Assembly: GCA_044226195.1 (NCBI GenBank)
Contig: JBGAHO010000001.1
Location: 62,001-126,000, forward strand
Length of the DNA: 64,000 nt
Direction of reading: 5' to 3'
Source: RPQJ01 sp044226195
GTDB taxonomy: Bacteria; Pseudomonadota; Gammaproteobacteria; Steroidobacterales; Steroidobacteraceae
Positions 1 to 8,670 of this stretch are shown here, in pieces. The notes under the pieces were generated by a model. The model had not been told where the DNA came from and made no database searches. It worked only from the letters and a program-made list of their open reading frames with translations. Numbering within the stretch: the stretch's first letter is position 1; the number at the start of each line of letters is the position of its first letter. The position numbers and the translations under genes were made by a program.

Positions 1-173
1 AGGTGGTGATCACCGATGCCACGGGTCGGGAGGTCGCCAAGCTCGGGGCCGGCCCGTACCAGCTGCAGCTGCCGGCCGGGAAGTACACCGCGCACTGCCA
101 GGCGCCGGCCACGCGCGACCAGGCGTTCCTCAGCCTCAACGATCCCGTCACCGTCAACATCCACTGCGGATGA
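1..173 (+). CDS. C-terminal fragment of an unidentified protein
   Basis: The frame is open from base 3 and ends at TGA 171-173. The visible 56 residues read like the end of a small beta-rich domain (start VVITDATGREVAKL, then GPYQLQLPAGKYTAHC), resembling carboxypeptidase-regulatory or PEGA-like repeats. The stop overlaps the next gene's start in an ATGA arrangement, so the two genes are probably translated together. The start lies outside the window and no function can be assigned. Confidence 0.6.
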   Translation, partial: VVITDATGREVAKLGAGPYQLQLPAGKYTAHCQAPATRDQAFLSLNDPVTVNIHCG

Positions 174-1180
174 GCGACGACGCCGACAAGCCCGCGCCCG
201 GCTGGCGCGCGAACATCCGGCTCGCCGCGGACGTCGTCAACACGCTCGCGATCCCGCTGCTGACGCTCGGCGCCACCATCGTCGGCGTGCATCTCACGAA
301 CTCCATGAAGGAGCGCGAGATCGCGATCGCCGCGCAGAACAACCAGCAGAGCCTGCGCAACCAGCGCGAAGCGTCCGAGACCAACCTGCGCTCGGAGATG
401 TTCCGCGAGCTCGTGGGTCCGCTGCTGCAGAGCCAGAACGACCGGCCGGCCACCGGCGAATCCGCCGACCTGCCGCGGGCCCAGCGGCTCGCCCTGCTCG
501 CCGAACTGCTGACGCTCAATTTCCACGAGCACTTCGAGCTCGGCCCGCTGCTGCGCTACGTCGACACCCTGCCCGGCCAGTCGGAAGACGCCCGCGCCCG
601 ATTGCGTGGTACCGCCCGGCGCGTCGTGTCGAGGCAGCTGGCGCCGATGCTCATCGTCGGCAACGGCGAGCGCACGGGCACGCCGGGCTTTTTCGAGATC
701 TCGCTCGACTCCGACGTGTCGGAGCCGGCCAGCACGCCCCAGTCGTGCGCGCTGCCGGCCGGCGACACCTCGGCCGCGACTACGGGCCTGACGCTGACCT
801 GCTCGAGCAAGGCGAGCGGCTCGCCCATGCAGGTCGCCTCGCCCGACGGCAAGGACCGGCTGCAGGTCAGCCTGCGCGGTGCGCGCTGGGACGAGCAGAC
901 GGTCGGCATCTACGTGCTGCGCCTCGATGCCAAGGGCCAGCCCGACCCGGACGCGCCGCCGATCGAGTTCACGCTGACGCCCTACTCGTTCCCGTTCTCG
1001 GACAACACGCTGCTGCCGAGCGGCAACCGCTTCGGCGTGTACCTCACCCGCGTCGACGCCATTCCCGACGTCGCGCGCGTCATGCGCCTGTCGTTCGTGT
1101 GGTTCCCGAAGGACTTCGTGCCGCCACGGGAACGGCCGCTCGACATGGACCTCGAGCAGGCCGCGCTGCCGCACGGCTGA
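170..1180 (+). CDS. Hypothetical protein with N-terminal membrane anchor
   Basis: A 336-residue protein that I do not recognise. Residues about 18-42 form one hydrophobic segment (NTLAIPLLTLGATIVGVHL), followed by a charged, probably coiled region rich in Glu, Arg and Gln (about 45-80). The rest is soluble and contains a Cys-Ser/Thr-rich stretch near residues 185-215. The ATG overlaps the upstream stop (ATGA), which favours co-translation with the truncated upstream gene. It faces the convergent DUF3108 gene across a 6-base gap. It may be an anchored periplasmic or cytoplasmic accessory protein, but nothing visible gives a specific role. Confidence 0.7.
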   Translation: MSDDADKPAPGWRANIRLAADVVNTLAIPLLTLGATIVGVHLTNSMKEREIAIAAQNNQQSLRNQREASETNLRSEMFRELVGPLLQSQNDRPATGESADLPRAQRLALLAELLTLNFHEHFELGPLLRYVDTLPGQSEDARARLRGTARRVVSRQLAPMLIVGNGERTGTPGFFEISLDSDVSEPASTPQSCALPAGDTSAATTGLTLTCSSKASGSPMQVASPDGKDRLQVSLRGARWDEQTVGIYVLRLDAKGQPDPDAPPIEFTLTPYSFPFSDNTLLPSGNRFGVYLTRVDAIPDVARVMRLSFVWFPKDFVPPRERPLDMDLEQAALPHG

Positions 1181-1186
1181 CCCGGT

Positions 1187-1993
1187 TTACGCGCGTGCCT
1201 CGCGCAGGCGCAGCGTGATCGTGCCGAACTCGAGATGGGTGACCAGTTGCACCATCCACCGCCGCTCGTCGTTCGACAGCCACAGTTCCGCGCGGCCGTG
1301 CTCGGAGAACACGCCCTCGGAGCGGATCACCGGCTTCAGCACCAGCGCGTCGAAGCGCCCGGCCGGCACGGTGACGGCCTCGCGGCGCACGACCGATACC
1401 GCGACCGGATTGCGATCCGGCATGAAGTAGCGGCCGTAACTGTCGGCGTCGCCTACCCCGAGCGGTTGCTGGCGCAGGAAGTACAGGAAGGACGCCTGGT
1501 CGAGCGGTGCCGCGACGGTCGGCCGCTCCATGGCATCGCCCAGCCGATAGACACCGCGCTCCGGGAAGATCTCGTATTCGCGCAGCCTCCGGCGCGAGCC
1601 CTCGGTGCTGTCCTGGCGGAAGCGCAGCGAGTTGCCGGTCTCGACGTCGATCCAGCTCTCGAGCACGTCCCGCACGCGGTAGCCGAGCACGCCGCCGTCG
1701 ATGGCGAGCCGCGTATGCCACGCGGGCCGGCCCCGGACCGTCTCCTGCCCGATCACCTCCATCCGCGCCGTGCCCACGTCGAGCACACCGAAGCTCACGT
1801 CGTAGGTCAGGGCCTCGCCCGCACGCAGGTCGAACGCCGACTGCGGCGTGGCGTGCGCGTCGCGCATGAGGACGGCGCCGGCCAGCAGGAAGAGCAACAG
1901 CCCGCTCCAGCGCCACCGCGCCAAGCGAGCCAGCGCCGTGGCCCGCTCGTGCGGCGCGGGACGCGTCCGCGTGCCTGTGTGTCGCAAGGACAT
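1187..1993 (-). CDS. DUF3108 domain-containing protein
   Basis: A 268-residue exported protein of the DUF3108 type: after an N-terminal hydrophobic segment (LLLFLLAGAVLMRDAHA) comes a domain beginning FDLRAGEALTYDVSFG, with alternating strands and a DSYGRYFMPD region typical of these periplasmic proteins. The internal ATG at 1993 is preferred over the longer frame starting at 2020 because a GGAGGG ribosome-binding site sits just before it. It is divergent from the dimethylargininase gene. The family has no established biochemical role; envelope functions are usually suggested. Confidence 0.75.
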   Translation of the reverse strand: MSLRHTGTRTRPAPHERATALARLARWRWSGLLLFLLAGAVLMRDAHATPQSAFDLRAGEALTYDVSFGVLDVGTARMEVIGQETVRGRPAWHTRLAIDGGVLGYRVRDVLESWIDVETGNSLRFRQDSTEGSRRRLREYEIFPERGVYRLGDAMERPTVAAPLDQASFLYFLRQQPLGVGDADSYGRYFMPDRNPVAVSVVRREAVTVPAGRFDALVLKPVIRSEGVFSEHGRAELWLSNDERRWMVQLVTHLEFGTITLRLREARA

Positions 1994-2052
1994 CCGTCGC
2001 CCTCCAGGGTCACCGTACAATCCCCCAACGCCGCGTTCCGGCCGAGGTTGAC

Positions 2053-2820
2053 ATGCGGATTGCCTACACGCGGGCCGTGAGCCCGGCCCTCGCGCACTGC
2101 CAACTGACCCACCTCGCCCGCACGCCGATCGACGTGGCGCGCGCCGCCGCCGAGCATGCCGCCTACGAGGACACGCTCAGGCGACTGGGCGTCGAGGTCC
2201 GACCCATCGCCCCCGCGCCGGAGTCTCCCGATGGCGTGTTCGTCGAGGACGCGGCCCTCGTGCTGCCGGAACTCGCGATCATCACTCGGCCGGGCGCGGT
2301 GTCGCGACGCGGTGAGACGCCGAGCGTCGCCGCGGCGTTGGCCGCGCATCGGCCCTTGCACGCGATCGAGGCCCCCGCGACGCTCGATGGCGGCGACGTG
2401 CTGGTGACGTCGCGTCGCAAGGTGTACGTCGGCCAGTCGACCCGCACGACGGCCACCGCGATGGAGCAACTGGCCGCCGTGCTCGCGCCCTTCGGCTACG
2501 ACGTGGTGCCCGTGGCCCTGCATGGCTGCCTGCACCTCAAGAGCGCGGTGACCCAGGTCGCCGACGGCTTGCTGCTGCTCAACCCTGCTTGGGTCGATCC
2601 GGCCGCCTTCCGGCCATTCGAGTGGATCGCCGTCGACCCCGGCGAACCACACGCCGCCAATGCCCTCGCCCTGGGCGCCGACGTGATCCATCCGGCCGCC
2701 CACGAGTGCACGCGCGCGCGACTCGAGACCGAAGGGCTGCGGGTGCACGCGGTCGATGTCCGCGAACTCGCGCGGGCAGAGGCCGGCGTCACCTGCTGCA
2801 GCCTGATCGTCGAGGACTGA
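2053..2820 (+). CDS. N(G),N(G)-dimethylarginine dimethylaminohydrolase family protein
   Basis: A 255-residue member of the amidinotransferase/DDAH superfamily, close to the size of Pseudomonas DDAH. The family hydrolyses methylated arginine to citrulline and methylamine through a covalent Cys adduct. Visible signatures are SPDGVFVEDAALVL near residues 58-71, LDGGDVL near 111, the catalytic-His segment LHLKSAV (His161) and the C-terminal GVTCCSLIVED carrying the nucleophile (Cys248 or Cys249). A GAGG site precedes the ATG. The downstream membrane protein starts 11 bases after the stop. Arginine deiminase or citrulline-forming relatives cannot be excluded by eye, but length and motifs fit DDAH best. 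Confidence 0.85.
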   Translation: MRIAYTRAVSPALAHCQLTHLARTPIDVARAAAEHAAYEDTLRRLGVEVRPIAPAPESPDGVFVEDAALVLPELAIITRPGAVSRRGETPSVAAALAAHRPLHAIEAPATLDGGDVLVTSRRKVYVGQSTRTTATAMEQLAAVLAPFGYDVVPVALHGCLHLKSAVTQVADGLLLLNPAWVDPAAFRPFEWIAVDPGEPHAANALALGADVIHPAAHECTRARLETEGLRVHAVDVRELARAEAGVTCCSLIVED

Positions 2821-2831
2821 GGCCCACCGGC

Positions 2832-3935
2832 ATGTGGCGTCATCTGGCACTGCCGCTGCACCTCGCCCCGCTGCTGCTGGTCGGGCTGATCGCGATCCTG
2901 CTGAGCCTCGCCTCCTACTCGGGACCGTTCGGCTGGCCGCTCGGCTTCATCCTCGGTTCGTGGTTCTTCAAGTACGGCTTCGTGCTGCTGGACCACGCCG
3001 CCGAAGGTCGGCCCGGCGCGCCCGTGCTCAGCATCGAAAACGCCAACCCGCTGGGAGAGACGCGACCTTGGCTCTATCTCGGTGTCGGACTCGCGTACTA
3101 CGCGCTGACCGCCCTGTGCGGCGACGCGCTGGGCGATACGGTGGCCACGACACTGCGCACGATGGGGCTGCTGGCCCTGCCGGCCGTGATTGCCACGCAC
3201 TCGATCACCGGCTCGTTTTTCCGGGCACTCGACCCGAGGGCGGCCGTCGCGATGATCCGCCGGCTCGGGCCGGCGTACGGCTACGTCCTGGTCGTGGTGC
3301 TGGCCTGCGGGCTGGCCGGTCGCTGGATCCTCCTCGACGCCATCGACCTGCCGCGGGTGCTGCAGCTCGCCGTGCTGATGCTGCTGTGGCTGATGATGTT
3401 CGCGACGCTGGGCGGCGTGCTGCACGCTCGTCGCCAGGCGATCGGCTACGAGCCGGAGCAGTCGCCGGAACGACGCGCGGCCGACGACCAGCGGCACCGC
3501 GACCGCGAGCGGGACAAGTTTGCCGACCAGCTGTTCCACGAGACGCGCAGCGGCGCCGTCGGCAATGCGCTCGCGACCATCCGCGCGCGCGCCGCGGCGG
3601 GCCCGTCGGCCCTCGACGAATACACCTGGATCTACGCGCGCGTCGCCACCTGGCCGGACGGGAAGCTCGCGAACCGGGTCGCGCAGGAGTTGCTGCCGCT
3701 GCAACTGGCCGCGAAACGCACGGGACAGGCCCTCAAGGTGGTGAACGCGCGCCTGCTGGCCGATCCCGCGTTTCGTCCCGCCACCGCCGAGCAACTCGTG
3801 CAGCTCGCCCTGCTGGCGCGTGCCGCCGGCAATCTGCCCCTCGCGCGGCGCCTGATCGAGGACTTCGACCAGCACTACCCCGGCGATCCCGCCCGCGCGC
3901 GGATCACCCAGCTCGAAGCAATGCTGAAGCGCTAG
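2832..3935 (+). CDS. Polytopic membrane protein with a TPR-like C-terminal half
   Basis: A 367-residue protein of unknown function. The ATG at 2832 is chosen because upstream sequence in this frame is Arg-rich antisense-like coding, and MWRHLALPLHLAPLLLVG starts a credible membrane helix. Hydrophobic segments lie near residues 8-28, 30-50, 80-100, 105-125, 145-165 and 175-195. The cytoplasmic C-terminal part (about 215-367) is helical with repeat-like segments (LALLARAAGNLPLARRLIEDF) that resemble TPR helices. It probably shares a transcript with the DDAH gene. It could be a scaffold or stress membrane protein, but I have no specific assignment. Confidence 0.75.
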   Translation: MWRHLALPLHLAPLLLVGLIAILLSLASYSGPFGWPLGFILGSWFFKYGFVLLDHAAEGRPGAPVLSIENANPLGETRPWLYLGVGLAYYALTALCGDALGDTVATTLRTMGLLALPAVIATHSITGSFFRALDPRAAVAMIRRLGPAYGYVLVVVLACGLAGRWILLDAIDLPRVLQLAVLMLLWLMMFATLGGVLHARRQAIGYEPEQSPERRAADDQRHRDRERDKFADQLFHETRSGAVGNALATIRARAAAGPSALDEYTWIYARVATWPDGKLANRVAQELLPLQLAAKRTGQALKVVNARLLADPAFRPATAEQLVQLALLARAAGNLPLARRLIEDFDQHYPGDPARARITQLEAMLKR

Positions 3936-3942
3936 CCGCCGA

Positions 3943-5004
3943 TCAGGCGGGTCGCTCGCCGGCCAGCGAGGCCATGTCGATCACGAAGCGGTACTTCACG
4001 TCGGCCCGCTCCATGCGGTCGAAGGCACGGTTGACGTCCTGGATCGGGATCATCTCGCAGTCCGGGTACACGCCCTTCGCGGCGCAGAACTCCAGCAGCT
4101 CCTGCGTCTCGGCGATGCCACCGATCGGCGAGGCGCTGATGCTGCGCCGGTTCTTGAAGATCGAGCGCGCATGGAAACCGGGCATGGGCGAGATCGAGCC
4201 GACGATGACCAGCGAGCCCTCGAAATCGAGCAAGGCCAGGTAGGCGTCCAGCTCGTGCGCGACCGGCACGGTGTCGATGATCAGGTCGAGTTGGGAGGCC
4301 AACGCAGCCATGGCCGTGGCGTCTTTCGACAGCACGACCCGGTGCGCACCGAGCGCGGCCGCCGCGGCCCGCTTGGACTCCGAACTCGTGATGACGGTCA
4401 CCTCGCAGCCGAGGGCAACGCCGAGTTTCACGGCGAGGTGGCCGAGGCCGCCGATGCCGACGACGCCGAGGCGCGTGCCCGGTCCGGCGCCGTACTTGCG
4501 CAGCGGCGAGTAGACCGTGATGCCGGCACAGAGCAGCGGCGCGACGCGGGACGCATCGAGCGCGTCCGGCACGCGGACGACGAACGATTCGCGACACACG
4601 ATGTGGTCGGAATAGCCGCCGTAGGTGATCTCGCCCGACACGCGGTCCTTGCCGTTGTACGTCAGCGTGTAGCCGTTGCGGCAGAACTGCTCGCGCCCGT
4701 GACCGCACTGGTCGCACTCGCCGCAGGAATCGACCAGGCACCCGACAGCCGCGCGGTCACCGACCTTGAACTTCGTGACCTGCGGGCCCACCGCCGTGAC
4801 GATGCCGACGATCTCGTGCCCCGGGCAGCACGGGTACACGGTCGCACCCCAGTCGTTGCGCGCGAAGTGCAGGTCGGTGTGGCAGATGCCGCAGTAGCGG
4901 ATCTCGATGCGCACGTCGTCGGGTCGCAGCGCGCGGCGCTCGAAATGGAACGGACTCAGCGGCGTGGTCGCCTGCTGCGCGGCATAACCGTAGGCCTTCG
5001 ACAT
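3943..5004 (-). CDS. Zinc-dependent NAD(P) alcohol dehydrogenase (cinnamyl-alcohol / YahK-like)
   Basis: A 353-residue medium-chain zinc dehydrogenase that interconverts alcohols and aldehydes with NAD(P)H. The catalytic zinc site is seen in YCGICHTDLHFARNDWG and GHEIVGIV, the structural zinc Cys cluster in DSCGECDQCGHGREQFC, and the Rossmann glycine motif in GVVGIGGLGHLAVKLG. A GGAGGTG site lies directly before the ATG. Sequence style (GNDKVSGEITYGGYSDH-like middle) matches the broad-range aldehyde reductases of the YahK/CAD group. It appears monocistronic and convergent with the upstream membrane protein gene. The natural substrate cannot be told from sequence. Confidence 0.9.
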   Translation of the reverse strand: MSKAYGYAAQQATTPLSPFHFERRALRPDDVRIEIRYCGICHTDLHFARNDWGATVYPCCPGHEIVGIVTAVGPQVTKFKVGDRAAVGCLVDSCGECDQCGHGREQFCRNGYTLTYNGKDRVSGEITYGGYSDHIVCRESFVVRVPDALDASRVAPLLCAGITVYSPLRKYGAGPGTRLGVVGIGGLGHLAVKLGVALGCEVTVITSSESKRAAAAALGAHRVVLSKDATAMAALASQLDLIIDTVPVAHELDAYLALLDFEGSLVIVGSISPMPGFHARSIFKNRRSISASPIGGIAETQELLEFCAAKGVYPDCEMIPIQDVNRAFDRMERADVKYRFVIDMASLAGERPA

Positions 5005-5067
5005 GGCACCTCCTCGTGGGGCGCCGATTCTTACCCGGCGGGCGTGGTGCTGTCGACCTGGCGGAAC

Positions 5068-6528
5068 TCAGGCGCGGGTGTCGACCGGCCCGGGATAGAG
5101 CGTGGCGAGCACGCTGCGCAGGATGTGCAGGAGCGAGCGCTCGAGGGCCGCGCGCAAGGTGGCGGGCAGACCGCCATCCGCCGCGAGCGACCAGGCCTGC
5201 GCGAGACGCGGCTGCTCGGCCAGGACCACGCGCTCGACGAGTGGTCGCCAGTGCGGCGGATACTCGCTGGCCACGTACTCGCCGCGGCCGCGGCCGAAGT
5301 GCGCGACGGCGAGATAGCGCAGCGACGCCGAGACCACCAGCCGGTCCAGCATGTCGTCGTTCCAGCGCACGCTCGACTGGTCCGTGCCGCGCAGCAGGTT
5401 GTAGCCGTGGGCCACGCCGGCCGCGCCAGCGGCGCCGAGCACGGCGCCGACGATCATGCCGCCACCGAGCGTGAGTCCCCCGCTCGCGAGGTCGGCGGCC
5501 AGTCCCCCGAGTGCACCGGAGAGCGCCGCACCGATCACGCCGGCCTTGCCGCGGCTCGCGGCGCGATCGAGCGCGAAATCCCCGGACAGGCGCGACTGCA
5601 CTTCGCCGGCCGCACGGCCCGCCAGTCCGTGCAGGGCGATCAAAGCGTCGGTCGCTGAGCGGATGCGCGCGTCGGCGCGCTCGGCCAGCAGCTGCATGGC
5701 CCGGTCGACGGCGGCGTCCCCGTTCGCGGCGCCCGTGACCACGCTGCGCAGCCAGGCCTTGGCGGACGCGCCGAATCCGGCGAGCGGCACGGCCTCGGCA
5801 TCGAGCGCGATCTCCGCCAGTTGCTCGGCGAGGGCCTTGGCCGCCTGGCGAAAGGTTGCTTCGTTGCGTTCGCGCCAGGCCGATTCGATGCGCGCGAATG
5901 CGGCGCGGCGATCCTCCGGCAGCGCCGTCGCGATGCGTCCGAGCAACGCCTGCTCCTGGACCCAGCACCGCGCGAACGCATCGAAGGTCAGCACGTCGCG
6001 CACGCCCGCGCGCTGACCGAGGAAGCTGCGCCAGCGCTCCACCTCGGCCTGCTCCGCGTCGGCCGGCCGCGGCGCACCGACCTGGTTGAGCAGCACCAGC
6101 ACCGGCTTGGCGAGCCAGCCGAGGATCTGCAGCTCCGCGTCGAGATACCCCAGCGACGACGGATCTTCGGCGGCATTCACGAGATACAGCACGACGTCCG
6201 ACTGATCGCGCACGTTGCGCAGCGCCTGCTGGCTGCTGAAGAACGGCCGGTCGGTATAACGGTCCCAGACCTGCGTCAGGAACCAGCCGAGCGCGCCGGA
6301 ACTGCCCTGCAGGCGACGCAGGAGGCGTGCGCTGTCGCCGAATCCCGGCGTGTCCCACAGGCGCAGCTCGTCACCTTCGGTCGTCGTGATCAGGCCGTAG
6401 TCGGTCGCGGTCTCGGTGACGTGCGCCGCATCGAGCACTTCCCCGACGTCCTTGCGCAGCAGCGTGCGTGCCAGGGTCGTCTTGCCGACGTTGGTGTGCG
6501 AGACGAGACTGAGCTGGAACCGGCTCAT
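5068..6528 (-). CDS. DUF3482 GTPase-like protein
   Basis: A 486-residue GTP-binding protein. The N-terminus carries a P-loop in the form SHTNVGKTTLARTL (residues 10-23), the G3 motif WDTPGFGD and a LLNQVG base-recognition segment. The C-terminal DUF3482 part has Gly/Ala-rich hydrophobic stretches (GGGMIVGAVLGAAGAAG) likely to touch the membrane. The ATG at 6528 overlaps the stop of the DUF2868 gene (ATGA), so the pair is translationally coupled, as is usual for these two families in proteobacteria. Cellular role is unknown; an envelope or membrane-remodelling GTPase is a reasonable guess. Confidence 0.85.
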   Translation of the reverse strand: MSRFQLSLVSHTNVGKTTLARTLLRKDVGEVLDAAHVTETATDYGLITTTEGDELRLWDTPGFGDSARLLRRLQGSSGALGWFLTQVWDRYTDRPFFSSQQALRNVRDQSDVVLYLVNAAEDPSSLGYLDAELQILGWLAKPVLVLLNQVGAPRPADAEQAEVERWRSFLGQRAGVRDVLTFDAFARCWVQEQALLGRIATALPEDRRAAFARIESAWRERNEATFRQAAKALAEQLAEIALDAEAVPLAGFGASAKAWLRSVVTGAANGDAAVDRAMQLLAERADARIRSATDALIALHGLAGRAAGEVQSRLSGDFALDRAASRGKAGVIGAALSGALGGLAADLASGGLTLGGGMIVGAVLGAAGAAGVAHGYNLLRGTDQSSVRWNDDMLDRLVVSASLRYLAVAHFGRGRGEYVASEYPPHWRPLVERVVLAEQPRLAQAWSLAADGGLPATLRAALERSLLHILRSVLATLYPGPVDTRA

Positions 6529-7982
6529 GTCGAAGGCCCTACCGTCACGAACACGGCTTCGAGGCCGTGACCGCGCGCGAAGGACTGCCACAGTCGGCGA
6601 CGCTCTTCGAGGCGGCCCGCCCAGGCCGGGTCGGCCCCGAATCGCTCCGCGTATGACGTCGCATCGAGCGCCAGCACGGTGCGGATCGCCGGCGAGCTCG
6701 TGCGCAGGAGCGAGAGCAGCCGGCCGTGGTTCTCGCTCTCCGGCGTGGCCGCGAGGTTCATCAGCACCAGGCGCCCGGCCACACCGTCCGTCGGCATCGG
6801 GCCCGTCTCCTCGGCGCCGTAGGCAACCGCCGGCAGCCAACGCAGGCGCGCATGGCGACCGAACACGTCACGAGCGGTCGACTCGAGCGCAGTGCGTGCC
6901 GCCGTCGTGGGCTCGTGGGCATACGGCACGACATCGATCCCCAGGGACTGGCCCTGCCCGCCCGCGCCCAGGACCTGGCCCGCGTAGTTCGCCAGCGACT
7001 CGGGCAGGACGTCGCCGCTCTGGCACCTCGCCGCCTTCCACGAGGCCACCGAGGCCAGCACCAGCCGCGGCAGGACGATCGATGCCAGCAGGCAGAGCGC
7101 CATCAGGTGGATCCAGGAGGCGGCCGACTCGCCGCCACTGCCGTCCGGCTGGAACTGCAGCCGGGCGACCGCCTCGACCGTGGTCGGCAATGAAATGGCA
7201 GCCCAGCGCGCCGGCGGACCGAAGAGCGTGTCGATGAGCCAGCGCACCTGATCGGGGCCGAGCCACGTGCTCTCCCAGCCCGCGACGTAGGCATGGCCGA
7301 TCCCGCGCTGGTAGAGGCCGGCGAGCAAACCCAGGGCCAGCGCTGCGGCCGCCAGGTGCAGCCACTGCCGCAGCAACTGACCGATACGGGCCGCGTCGGC
7401 GCGCGTGTAATCGGCCGCATAGCGGCGCACCGCGGCGCCGAGTTCGGTGTCGACTTGGGCGATGCGCGTGACCAGCGGCCCGAGGCGGCGTCCGAGACCG
7501 CGCACGACGGTACTGCCGGGCAAGGCCGCGGGCGGACCAGATCGTGCCATTGCGCGCAGGCTCGCAAGCAGGATCCAACCGTAGACGACGAGGTTCCAGG
7601 CCAGCAGGCCGAGGAACGGCAAGGCCAGGATGTTGATGCGTCGCGAGCCGTGCAGCGCCGACAGGCTCACGCCGCTCGCAAATGCCACGACCAGCAATGC
7701 GAAGCCGGCCCAGCGGGGCCAGTCGCTGCGCGCCAGCAGGTCCCCGAGCGCGGGATGGCGTTCGAGCAACGGCGGCAGCAACCGGCTCGCCCGCATCGAG
7801 AGCGCTTCGACCACACGGGACGTCGCCGCAGGCTGCCGCAGTTCGTCGGTCGCCAGCGGCGCGCTGCGCATGGCCTCACGGGCGGCGCGCTCGCGTTCCT
7901 CGAACGGCAGGAGGCGACCGGCGACGTCCGACTCCTCGATCGCCCGGACCAGCAACACCTCGCGCAGCGCTTCCGTACGCAT
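6525..7982 (-). CDS. DUF2868 membrane protein
   Basis: A 485-residue integral membrane protein with hydrophobic segments near residues 92-112, 120-140, 210-230 and 298-318, and a soluble C-terminal domain ending VFVTVGPST. It fits the DUF2868 family, which typically sits immediately upstream of a DUF3482 GTPase, as here (4-base overlap). The first part, with VRAIEESD and LPFEERERAAREA, is helical and cytoplasmic. The pair probably forms a membrane-bound GTPase complex, but that is inference from context. The next gene upstream (7995-8666) is in the same direction with a 12-base gap. Confidence 0.85.
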   Translation of the reverse strand: MRTEALREVLLVRAIEESDVAGRLLPFEERERAAREAMRSAPLATDELRQPAATSRVVEALSMRASRLLPPLLERHPALGDLLARSDWPRWAGFALLVVAFASGVSLSALHGSRRINILALPFLGLLAWNLVVYGWILLASLRAMARSGPPAALPGSTVVRGLGRRLGPLVTRIAQVDTELGAAVRRYAADYTRADAARIGQLLRQWLHLAAAALALGLLAGLYQRGIGHAYVAGWESTWLGPDQVRWLIDTLFGPPARWAAISLPTTVEAVARLQFQPDGSGGESAASWIHLMALCLLASIVLPRLVLASVASWKAARCQSGDVLPESLANYAGQVLGAGGQGQSLGIDVVPYAHEPTTAARTALESTARDVFGRHARLRWLPAVAYGAEETGPMPTDGVAGRLVLMNLAATPESENHGRLLSLLRTSSPAIRTVLALDATSYAERFGADPAWAGRLEERRRLWQSFARGHGLEAVFVTVGPST

Positions 7983-7994
7983 CGAGGGCGGCCG

Positions 7995-8666
7995 TCAGGA
8001 ACGAGGGCCCAGCTGGTCGGGCATTTCGTCGGCGAAATACACGCGCACGGTCGACCCGCTTTCAGTCGACCACTGGGCCTGGGTCACCAGCCACTTGCGC
8101 ACGAACTCCTCGAGCGTCTGGCGGGCGGCGGCCCGCTGCAGTTGCAGGTAAGCCGGCAGCGTCGCCTTCTGCGCCAGCTTGTCGGTCAGCTCGTGCTCCA
8201 GGTCCTCGAGCGAGTCGTCCCCGGTGAACGGCAGCAGGATCCAGGTGCCCGACGCTTCCTTCTCCATGCGGCGGAAGTCCACGCCGACCGGCAGCGCCGG
8301 CCGTACCGGCGGCGCGATCACGGTGAACTCGCGACCGGTACGCAGGACGTTCCACTCGGGTGCCAGCTCGACCTGGTAGCGATAGACCACCGGGACGCGG
8401 ATGCGCGGATGCGTCTCGCCGACGGGCACGCCGAGCAGCGAGTGGCTGAAGGTCGTCTCGAACACCTCCGTCGCGTGGATGCGCGAGACCTCGAGCAGGC
8501 CGCCACGCGTGCGCATGACGAGGATCTCCTCGGGCGCGGACGAGACCACGGCTCCGCCCGTGGTCTGCCACGCATGCAGCGAGTGGAACTTCTGCCAGGC
8601 GAGCACCAGCAGGCCGCCGGCGACCACGGCAATCGCGAGCATCACTCTGCGGGTCGTGGACGCCAT
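7995..8666 (-). CDS. Single-pass membrane protein, possibly DUF4230-like
   Basis: A 223-residue protein starting at the ATG 8666, which directly precedes a good membrane helix (VMLAIAVVAGGLLVLAWQKF, residues 9-28). The remainder is extracytoplasmic, with EEILVMRTRGGLLEVSRIHATEVFE followed by VVYRYQVELAPEW, a layout like DUF4230 proteins; the family assignment is tentative. The C-terminal helix-rich portion has LEDLEHELTDKLAQKA and ends YFADEMPDQLGPRS. It lies 4 bases after the tryptophanase-like gene and 12 before DUF2868, so it may be part of either transcript. Confidence 0.65.
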   Translation of the reverse strand: MASTTRRVMLAIAVVAGGLLVLAWQKFHSLHAWQTTGGAVVSSAPEEILVMRTRGGLLEVSRIHATEVFETTFSHSLLGVPVGETHPRIRVPVVYRYQVELAPEWNVLRTGREFTVIAPPVRPALPVGVDFRRMEKEASGTWILLPFTGDDSLEDLEHELTDKLAQKATLPAYLQLQRAAARQTLEEFVRKWLVTQAQWSTESGSTVRVYFADEMPDQLGPRS

Positions 8667-8670
8667 CGCC